7,599 nucleotides of DNA, taken from JAYGED01 sp046582565 (GTDB lineage Bacteria; Pseudomonadota; Alphaproteobacteria; JAAXGF01). The stretch spans positions 1 to 7,599 of the forward strand of contig JAYGED010000141.1 of assembly GCA_046582565.1 (NCBI GenBank), in the 5' to 3' direction. Below, one piece after another: positions 1-5,094 of the stretch. The notes below the pieces were generated by a model. It was not told the origin of the DNA, did not search any database, and saw only the letters and a program-made list of their open reading frames with translations. Position 1 is the first letter of the stretch, and the number at the start of each line of letters is the position of its first letter. The translations under genes were made by a program, and so were the position numbers.

Positions 1-66
1 GGGGGAAGACCAGTTCTCGAAAAGCACGGTGTCAAAGGCAAACTGCAAGTGGCATCCGGCTCTTAG
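1..66 (+). CDS. possible 3' end of a CDS cut by the window start
   Basis: Frame 1 is open from the first base to a TAG at 64-66 and reads GGRPVLEKHGVKGKLQVASG plus a final serine. This is the most protein-like of the three forward frames here; the other two are rich in Cys, Gln, Arg and Ser. It would be the last 21 residues of a protein whose body lies outside the window, on the same strand as the NTF2-like gene downstream. The family cannot be named from so few residues, and chance openness over 66 bases is quite possible. Confidence 0.25.
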   Translation, partial: GGRPVLEKHGVKGKLQVASGS

Positions 67-92
67 GTTGAACCAGCTCTTAAGTTGAAATA
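59..92. repeat. near-tandem 17-bp repeat with adjoining inverted repeat
   Basis: GCTCTTAGGTTGAACCA (59-75) is followed without a gap by GCTCTTAAGTTGAAATA (76-92), giving 14 of 17 identical positions. The second unit sits inside an inverted repeat, ACCAGCT (72-78) with AGCTGGT (100-106). A related TTGAAAC string recurs at 248-254. Head-to-tail units with a TTGAA core upstream of a gene could be regulator half-sites, but no specific regulator is recognised. Confidence 0.4.
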
Positions 93-220
93 GCACTCAA
101 GCTGGTCCGCTGCGGGTCATGAAGGGACGTTCGAGAATTTTGTGATGGACCCCAAATTATTTCTCTGAATTCTCTTTGGCGTGCTTGGCACGGATCGGTA
201 GTCGGTTCTCTTGATTGCAA

Positions 221-249
221 TTGACTGTCAGAAAGGGCCGTTTCAAATT
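221..249 (+). promoter_or_regulatory. candidate sigma70-type promoter for the NTF2-like gene
   Basis: TTGACT at 221-226 matches the -35 consensus at five of six positions. After a 17-bp spacer, CAAATT (244-249) is a poor -10 match (three of six). The -10 would fall inside the dyad at 237-258, an arrangement expected of a repressor operator. The weak -10 keeps confidence low. Confidence 0.25.
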
Positions 250-258
250 GAAACCGGC
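237..258. promoter_or_regulatory. operator-like dyad upstream of the NTF2-like gene
   Basis: GTTTCAAATTGAAAC (240-254) is a perfect palindrome of 7 bp arms around a central A. The arms extend outward as GCC...GGC if one extra C at 255 is allowed as a bulge, giving about 10 paired positions. It ends 23 bp before the start codon and lies just upstream of the ribosome binding site. There is no T-run, so a rho-independent terminator is unlikely; a binding site for a dimeric regulator is the simpler reading. The regulator is unknown. Confidence 0.5.
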
Positions 259-267
259 ACAACAAAC

Positions 268-273
268 AGGAGG
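268..273 (+). promoter_or_regulatory. Shine-Dalgarno site of the NTF2-like gene
   Basis: AGGAGG lies 8 bases before the ATG at 282, a near-ideal sequence and spacing. It fixes the start of the downstream gene. Confidence 0.85.
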
Positions 274-281
274 GAACGCTG

Positions 282-662
282 ATGGCGCGGGAGGTCACAA
301 AAGAGCTGCTTGACGAAATACAGAACGGGTTCAATCGGCAAGACGTGGACGCGATCCTTTCGCATTTCACTGAAGACTGCGAATGGCTGATGGCCCGCGG
401 TCCCAACGCACCGGAGGGCTGGCGGTGCAAGAGCAAGGCGGAGATAGGCGAGGTGCTAAGTACCCGATATAGGCAAATACCCGATATGCGTTGGGAAGAA
501 ATGCAGCACTGGATCTGCGATCAATCCAAGGCGATCTCTGAATGGGTCGTGCGGGGCACACCGATGGACGGTGAACCGTTTGAGTATCTGGGCTGCGATC
601 TCTGGGAGTTCCGTGACGGTTATGTCACCAAGAAGGATACCTACTGGAAGTCTATCGGTTGA
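282..662 (+). CDS. NTF2-like / SnoaL-like domain protein
   Basis: This 126-residue protein has the length and layout of a single NTF2-fold domain (nuclear transport factor 2 / SnoaL-like superfamily). An N-terminal helix carries the family pattern FNRQDVDAILSHFTEDCEW (residues 18-36, phase like 'gDvdailslfaeDv.w'). A middle segment around KSKAEIGEVLSTRY (50-63) matches the helix that follows the first strand. The C-terminal half alternates strands ending in EFRDGYVTKKDTYW (109-122), typical of the last strand pair. The start is set by a strong AGGAGG 8 bases upstream. There is no signal peptide or membrane segment, so it is cytoplasmic. The fold hosts enzymes (isomerases, hydrolases, cyclases) as well as non-catalytic binding domains, so no reaction can be assigned. 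It is transcribed towards the catabolic genes and probably is not part of their operon. Confidence 0.85.
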   Translation: MAREVTKELLDEIQNGFNRQDVDAILSHFTEDCEWLMARGPNAPEGWRCKSKAEIGEVLSTRYRQIPDMRWEEMQHWICDQSKAISEWVVRGTPMDGEPFEYLGCDLWEFRDGYVTKKDTYWKSIG

Positions 663-679
663 ACCATCATCGCTCGGAA

Positions 680-751
680 GGTCCGTTATTGGGGGCAAAG
701 CGGACGTAATTCACTAGGGGTGGCAATGTCCCCATTTAGCCAGAAGCGGGC
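680..751. repeat. two degenerate palindromic repeat units
   Basis: Unit 1 runs from GTCC (681-684) to AGCGGAC (699-705). Unit 2 runs from GTCC (728-731) to AGCGGGC (745-751). Both units are 24-25 bp long, begin with GTCC, end in a near complement of it, and share an AAGCGGRC right arm. They therefore look like eroded copies of one palindromic element. Between them, GGGG (717-720) can also pair with CCCC (730-733). This resembles a REP-type intergenic element; only two copies are visible, so the family cannot be confirmed. Confidence 0.4.
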
Positions 752-761
752 AGTCTGTCTT

Positions 762-783
762 GGCTATGCGAATATGCTTAGCC
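762..783. repeat. small inverted repeat in the convergent gap
   Basis: GGCTA (762-766) pairs with TAGCC (779-783). Inside, a T-T mismatch is followed by a GC/GC pair, leaving a loop of about six bases. No T-run follows on either strand, so it is not a standard terminator, but it could still be a weak bidirectional structure between the two convergent genes. Confidence 0.3.
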
Positions 784-864
784 CCGTTCGAGAGTTCCTG
801 CCTCCTCCGTCCTATAGCCTACGCGTGGATGGTCGAAGGATACTGGTGACGGGAATTCTTTGAA

Positions 865-2175
865 CTATGGCTGGGTTTGCAACTGTCTGGCAATTTCCTT
901 TGCCGCCTGGATGCCGGACTGGTACGCCCCGTGACATGTGCCTTGCCCCCCACAGACGGTGGCCTCACCGGCAAAGAACAGGCGTTCATCGACGGGGCGT
1001 TGCAGATTGGCGCGTTGGTATGCTTGCCCAGGTTGCGCGCAGGCCCACGATCCCCGGGTCCAGGTTTCTGTGCTCCAGGCAGTTACGATGGAGCGGTTTA
1101 CCTGTTTGCGGATATCGTGACCGAAGATATCGGCAACCCTGTCAACGGCGAAGTCATGACAGGCCTGTTGGCCCTGTTTCTCGAGCCAGACGCCGTAACG
1201 ACCGCCAACGAACACAGCGGCGGTGTTGAGCCCCATGACGCTAACGTCAATTTTCGCCGCATTGCCATCGTCATTCCAGGTGCTGTAATGACCACGGCCA
1301 TCCGCACCGAACACGTCCGTATCGAAATAGACACCCATTTTGTTCTCTGTCCCCATGGGCAGGCCGTTGATGGCTTCTGTTTTCCAATCCGGTAGGCCCG
1401 GGGTAAATTGGATGTCGCCGGATGCCAGAATGCCTGTCGATACCGTGCTCAGGGCTATGCGTCCCGCAAGGGCTCCTTTGGGCGTCTCGACCGTCACACC
1501 AGGGCCCGACCAATCGATCCGCTCAACCCGGGTGTTGAGCGACACCGCAACATCCGCGCCCCACGCCGCAACCAGATTGCCGTAGCCGTGCAGAGCTTGA
1601 AAGCCGAGTTTGCCAGTGGCGCTGGCGTAATCGGCGGATGAAACGAGATCAATGTCCTTCCCCCAGGCTGACGCTACGCCGCACAAATAGGGTGCCGCAT
1701 ATTCGTCGTCCATATCAAACACATCGCTAACCGCCACGTCCTGGCCTTGCTTGGCAGCGGCCGTGATCGCCTTGTAACTGTCGTCATAGAAACGGAGGCA
1801 GGCAGCCCGCTGATCTTCGTTAAGGGGTTCGCCGTTTCGCTGAAACCTGTGATTCTCTTCTTCGAACAGATCGCTCTTGTCCTTACTCAGCGTGATGCCC
1901 AGCTCATCAGCGATGGCAACGAAAGGATTGTCGGCGCCCCCAACCAACCAGGCGCACCCCAGATCGAACCAGACGCCGGGTGCGATTTCTTCCGAGTAGG
2001 CGCGCCCGCCAATGCGGTGTGATCCCTCGACCACGATGTATGTAAGGCCGATCCGGGCCAGCTCCTTAGCCGCCGACAGACCGGCCGCCCCCGCACCAAT
2101 GATAATGACGTCTGTTTCCGCGGACATGCTTTGCCGACCTATAGGGTTCCTGCTTTGCGAGTATGTGCGGCGCAT
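865..2175 (-). CDS. flavin-dependent amine oxidase (monoamine oxidase family)
   Basis: It probably oxidises an amine to an imine, which hydrolyses to carbonyl plus ammonia, passing electrons from FAD to oxygen. In the 436-residue form, the Rossmann motif IIIGAGAAGLSAAKELA is at 24-40, the ribose-binding Glu at 50, RIGGRAY at 54-60, GYGN at 197-200, and a Lys in NKMGVYFD (279) sits where family members keep the flavin-facing Lys. The C-terminal FAD segment has WTRGSW (372-377) and LFFAGEAT (399-406). The position of the MAO cysteine that binds FAD covalently appears to be Trp here, so FAD is probably non-covalent. No signal peptide is seen, so it is cytoplasmic. ATG at 2175 overlaps the upstream stop as TAATG, suggesting translational coupling. 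The first 16 residues are not family-like, and ATG at 2127 (MSAETDV) is a good alternative start. Neither start has a strong SD. It is the last gene of the overlapping trio; the substrate is unknown. Confidence 0.88.
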   Translation of the reverse strand: MRRTYSQSRNPIGRQSMSAETDVIIIGAGAAGLSAAKELARIGLTYIVVEGSHRIGGRAYSEEIAPGVWFDLGCAWLVGGADNPFVAIADELGITLSKDKSDLFEEENHRFQRNGEPLNEDQRAACLRFYDDSYKAITAAAKQGQDVAVSDVFDMDDEYAAPYLCGVASAWGKDIDLVSSADYASATGKLGFQALHGYGNLVAAWGADVAVSLNTRVERIDWSGPGVTVETPKGALAGRIALSTVSTGILASGDIQFTPGLPDWKTEAINGLPMGTENKMGVYFDTDVFGADGRGHYSTWNDDGNAAKIDVSVMGLNTAAVFVGGRYGVWLEKQGQQACHDFAVDRVADIFGHDIRKQVNRSIVTAWSTETWTRGSWACAQPGQAYQRANLQRPVDERLFFAGEATVCGGQGTCHGAYQSGIQAAKEIARQLQTQP

Positions 2176-3716
2176 TACGGCAGGTCGATGAGTTTTTCCA
2201 TCATTGCCCCGGGGACAGATATCGCATGGGCCGCCGCCGATGTGCCACTGAGCCTGCCGAAGACGGAACCGGACATGAGTCCGGCACCGCCGGGATAGTT
2301 GGAATAGAACAGGCCGCCGACAAGCTCGCCGGCCCCATAGAGCCCCGTCATGGGTTCCAGATCCGTGTCCAGAACCTGGCCAGTCGTGTCGATACGCAGA
2401 CCGCCGAAGGTGAAGGTCACGCCGCAGGTGACCGCAAAGGCCTCGAAGGGCGGCTGATCGATGGTGTTGGCCCAGTTGGATTTGGCGGGCGCGAGTCCCT
2501 CGGTGCCCCGGCCGTCCTTGATGTTCGGATCGAACGGAATGTCGAGGCGCACTGCCGCGTTGAAAGCCTTGATGGTTTCAAGCGCTCGATCCGCCTTTAC
2601 GCCGGCGAGATTTTGGACGAGTTCTTCGAGCGTATCGGCGGCCACTTTCGTCACCTGGCGGATGCGGTATTCGTCGCGCAGCAGGTGGCTGACCTTGGCG
2701 TCGAAGATCTGCCAGGCGAATTGGCCCGGCTGGCGCAGGATAACGGCGCCGTATTTGGCGTATGTGTAATTGCGGAAATCTGCCCCTTCGTCCACGAAAC
2801 GCTCACCATCGGCATTGATCATGATGGCGAACGGATAGGAATGCTTCTGAAACCCGTCACCGACGGCGAGGTCACCGAACTCGGGTGCGTTACGGTCCCA
2901 ACCGACCGCGTGGCAACCGGACCAATGCCCATAGGGTGCGGCGCCGATGTCGAGCGCCATGCGTATTCCATCGCCTGTGTTGAAGCGTGTACCGCGCACC
3001 TTGGCGAGATCCCAGCCCGGCCCCAGGTAGCGTGCGCGCCATTCATGGTTGGCCTCAAAGCCACCGCAGGCAAGCACAACCGCACCGGCGCGAACATTGT
3101 GCCCGCGGCCAGCCCGTTTTACCCGCAGGCCCTGCACACCCGACTCGTCCGCGATCAAGGAAACAGCCCGGGCGCCGTAGCTGATATCGATGCCGGCCTT
3201 AAGCGCTGCCGCCGAGAGCGCATCGACCAGGCCCGGCCCGCCACCCATGGTTTCGATCGCAAGCCCGCCCCAAAACGTGAAGCGGCCGTCCACCTCGAAG
3301 GCCTGCTGGCCCCACATAGGCTGAAACCGCACCCCCTTGGAGCGCATCCAGAGCAGCGTTTCGCGGCTGCGTATCACCAGAATTTCCACCAGATCAGGAT
3401 CGCAACGGTATTCCGTCACCGTCCCCATGTCGTCGAAGTATTGCTCTTGCCTGTAGGTGCCGAAATCGGTCTTGGCGATCTCGGCTTCAGTCAGCTCAGG
3501 CATGAGCCGCTGGAGATCCGCCACGCCGTCATAGACGCAACGGATGGCGCCAGCCGTGAATCGGCTGTTCCCACCGGCTTCAGCCTGCGGTGCGCGTTCC
3601 AGCATCAGCACGCTGGCGCCGCTCTCGCGGGCGGCTAACGCGGCGCAGAAAGCCGCATTGCCGCCACCCACCACAACGATGTCAGCCCAATCGGGGAGCG
3701 AACCGTCATTCATCAT
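2175..3716 (-). CDS. FAD-dependent dehydrogenase, tricarballylate dehydrogenase (TcuA)-like
   Basis: This is a 513-residue flavoprotein of the fumarate reductase / succinate dehydrogenase / ketosteroid dehydrogenase superfamily. The closest known relatives I recognise are TcuA enzymes, which oxidise tricarballylate to cis-aconitate. The FAD motif VVVGGGNAAFCAALAAR spans 14-30, with the ribose Glu at 40 and GGNSRFTAGAIR at 48-59. LACGGFEAN is at 215-223, MINADGERFVDEG at 299-311, GVTFTFGGLRID at 432-443, and GLYGAGE at 458-464. The closing motif reads NYPGGAGL (473-480). The catalytic Arg of soluble fumarate reductases (NRLGG type) is absent, and the Tyr-Pro-Gly form is that of TcuA and 3-ketosteroid dehydrogenases. 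An alpha,beta-dehydrogenation is therefore likelier than fumarate reduction. No Tat signal or membrane segment is seen. ATG codons at 3716 and 3713 are both possible starts; the gene overlaps the CoA-transferase end by 11 or 8 bp. No TcuB-like redox partner is in the window. The exact substrate is inferred, not shown. Confidence 0.85.
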   Translation of the reverse strand: MMNDGSLPDWADIVVVGGGNAAFCAALAARESGASVLMLERAPQAEAGGNSRFTAGAIRCVYDGVADLQRLMPELTEAEIAKTDFGTYRQEQYFDDMGTVTEYRCDPDLVEILVIRSRETLLWMRSKGVRFQPMWGQQAFEVDGRFTFWGGLAIETMGGGPGLVDALSAAALKAGIDISYGARAVSLIADESGVQGLRVKRAGRGHNVRAGAVVLACGGFEANHEWRARYLGPGWDLAKVRGTRFNTGDGIRMALDIGAAPYGHWSGCHAVGWDRNAPEFGDLAVGDGFQKHSYPFAIMINADGERFVDEGADFRNYTYAKYGAVILRQPGQFAWQIFDAKVSHLLRDEYRIRQVTKVAADTLEELVQNLAGVKADRALETIKAFNAAVRLDIPFDPNIKDGRGTEGLAPAKSNWANTIDQPPFEAFAVTCGVTFTFGGLRIDTTGQVLDTDLEPMTGLYGAGELVGGLFYSNYPGGAGLMSGSVFGRLSGTSAAAHAISVPGAMMEKLIDLP

Positions 3717-4944
3717 GAGCCATCACGGAGCCTTGCGAAATCAGGTTCTCAATCTCATCCGTATCGTACCCGTATTCGCGCAATATTTGCCGGGCGTGTT
3801 CGCCCAACAGGGGCGCCGGGCGGTCAATCGCCCCCGGCGTTCTGGAAAATTTCACCGGCAGGCCGAGGCTTTTAACCGGGCCAAGCACCGAATGGTCTGT
3901 CTCGACGACCATCTTGCGGGCCAGGGTTTGCGGATTTGCGTGCATCTCGGCAATGGAAAGCACAGGCCCCACGGGAACGCCGGCTTCTGTCAGCCTGCTC
4001 AGCCAGTCGGCCGTGACGCGTGTTTTGCAAATATTGTTGAGCACCAGTTCCAACGCTTCCCGGTTTACCACGCGGTCGGGATTTTCGAGAAAGCGGTCGT
4101 CCTTGGCGAGTTCCGGGTGGCCGATCGCTTCCACAAGACGCAGCCAGTTGTTCTGGTTGGCGGCGCCGATGTTGATCCAGCCGTCGGCCGTCTCGAACGC
4201 CTGATAGGGTGCATTCAGCGGATGCGCCGAGCCCATGGCCCCCGGCGATTGGCCGCTCGCCAGGCAGATCGCCGACTGCCAGTAGGTATGCACGATGCCG
4301 GCCTCGAACAGCGACGTATCGACGACCTGTCCAAGCCCTGTGCGGCCGCGCTCGATTACCGCGGCGAGCACCCCCATGGCGGCCAGAATGCCGGCCGTGA
4401 TGTCGGTCACGGACGCGCCGACTTTGACCGGTGGACGGCCCGGACCCTCGCCGGTGATGCTCATGAGTCCGCTCATGCCCTGGGCGATCAGGTCGAAACC
4501 GCCGCGGTCCGCGTAGGGACCCGTGCGCCCGAAGCCGGAAATGGAGCAGCAGATGAGGGCGGGGTTGCTTTCTTTCAGCCGGTCGTAGCCGAGGCCGAGC
4601 TTCTCCATGGTGCCTTTGCGGTAGTTCTCGATCAGCACATCCGCCGACTCAAGCATGCGCAGCAGCACCGCCTTGCCACCTTCGGTCTTCAGGTCGATGA
4701 CGATGCCACGTTTGTTGCGGTTCATCATCAGGTAGGCGGCCGACTCATCGCCGATGCGGGGCGGCGCCATGCGCCGGGTATCGTCGCCGTCCGGCGCCTT
4801 CTCCACCTTGATCACGTCGGCGCCCATGTCGGCCAGCATCAGACCGCATGCCGGCCCCGCCAAGACGTGCGCCAGTTCGATGACCTTGAGACCCGCAAGC
4901 GGTCCCCGACGGGCAGCGGCGCTGTTTCCGGATGCGCTTTCCAT
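3706..4944 (-). CDS. class III CoA-transferase (CaiB/BaiF family)
   Basis: Family III enzymes move CoA between carboxylic acids through an Asp-anhydride intermediate. From ATG 4944 the protein has 412 residues, the usual family length. Visible hallmarks are GLKVIELAHVLAGPACGLMLADMGADVIKVE (18-48), NRNKRGIVIDLK (75-86), ADVLIENYRKGTMEKLGL (101-118), ISGFGRTGPYADRGGFDLIAQ (135-155), and DITAGILAAMGVLAAV (181-196). Asp181 aligns with the catalytic Asp169 of formyl-CoA transferase. GVPVGPVLSIAEM (322-334) is the usual C-terminal segment. The frame is open back to 5028, but the extra 28 residues are unlike the family, and ATG 4944 has an SD stretch (AAGG 8-11 bases upstream), so the shorter start is chosen. 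It is the first gene of the overlapping trio with the dehydrogenase and amine oxidase, suggesting the acid it activates is processed with them. The specific donor and acceptor cannot be read from sequence. Confidence 0.92.
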   Translation of the reverse strand: MESASGNSAAARRGPLAGLKVIELAHVLAGPACGLMLADMGADVIKVEKAPDGDDTRRMAPPRIGDESAAYLMMNRNKRGIVIDLKTEGGKAVLLRMLESADVLIENYRKGTMEKLGLGYDRLKESNPALICCSISGFGRTGPYADRGGFDLIAQGMSGLMSITGEGPGRPPVKVGASVTDITAGILAAMGVLAAVIERGRTGLGQVVDTSLFEAGIVHTYWQSAICLASGQSPGAMGSAHPLNAPYQAFETADGWINIGAANQNNWLRLVEAIGHPELAKDDRFLENPDRVVNREALELVLNNICKTRVTADWLSRLTEAGVPVGPVLSIAEMHANPQTLARKMVVETDHSVLGPVKSLGLPVKFSRTPGAIDRPAPLLGEHARQILREYGYDTDEIENLISQGSVMAHDE

Positions 4945-5094
4945 CACCTCACCTTCCCTTGAAATAAGGTTTCCGCGTTTAGAAGTACCGCACCGGGCGT
5001 CATGGGTATGGCCGGAAAACAATGGCATCCCGATGGGCGGCTTCCTGTTTAGCTTCTGCCGGCATCGCAGAGTTTCTTGCGTCGGATTTAATCC
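4945..5094. other. 150-bp gap between aminotransferase and CoA-transferase genes
   Basis: Both flanking genes point left. There is no convincing gene, no hairpin followed by a T-run, and no good -35/-10 pair. The only symmetry is a short GGATTAAATCC palindrome just after the aminotransferase stop (about 5084-5094). Read-through from the aminotransferase into the trio is therefore plausible. Confidence 0.45.
4946..4955 (-). promoter_or_regulatory. Shine-Dalgarno region deciding the CoA-transferase start
   Basis: On the - strand the ten bases are AAGGTGAGGT, ending 1 base before the ATG at 4944. The AAGG part is 7 bases from the start codon, a standard spacing. This supports the start at 4944 over the more distant in-frame ATG at 5028. 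Confidence 0.6.

Larger units (their letters stand above)
67..281. other. AT-richer intergenic region upstream of the NTF2-like gene
   Basis: No convincing gene is seen on either strand. By hand count, 25 of 60 bases at 121-180 are G or C, against 42 of 60 at 4381-4440 inside the CoA-transferase gene, so the composition is clearly different from the downstream catabolic block. The region contains the tandem repeat, a small perfect hairpin CGTGC-TTG-GCACG (180-192), a candidate promoter and the strong dyad listed separately. Confidence 0.5.
663..864. other. convergent intergenic region
   Basis: This 202-bp stretch lies between the stop of the NTF2-like gene and the stop of the amine oxidase gene, which converge here. 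Two terminators would be expected. None of the hairpins seen is followed by a T-run in either direction, so termination may be Rho-dependent. The palindromic units inside are described separately. Confidence 0.6.

Noticed and set aside
185..203. Sigma54-type promoter suggested by TTGGCACGG
   Set aside because: The -24 half is perfect, but the required GC element at -12 is missing: the bases at the right spacing read GGTAG.
80..436. - strand frame of 118 codons across the left intergenic region and the NTF2-like gene start
   Set aside because: Ser-rich, no domain pattern, and it is opposite a gene with an ideal SD and clear NTF2-fold motifs.
2163..3638. Long + strand open frame of 491 codons opposite the TcuA-like gene
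   Set aside because: It is an antisense shadow in GC-rich coding DNA. Its translation has no family motif and mirrors a gene with clear FAD motifs and a better start context on the - strand.
3544..4962. Long + strand open frame of 472 codons opposite the CoA-transferase
   Set aside because: Rich in Arg, His, Ala and Gln with no domain pattern, and it runs across the junction of two well-supported - strand genes. It is a compositional shadow.
4945..5028. Upstream start at 5028 for the CoA-transferase
   Set aside because: The 28 added residues do not resemble the family N-terminus, and ATG 4944 has its own SD and begins shortly before the conserved GLKVIELA motif.
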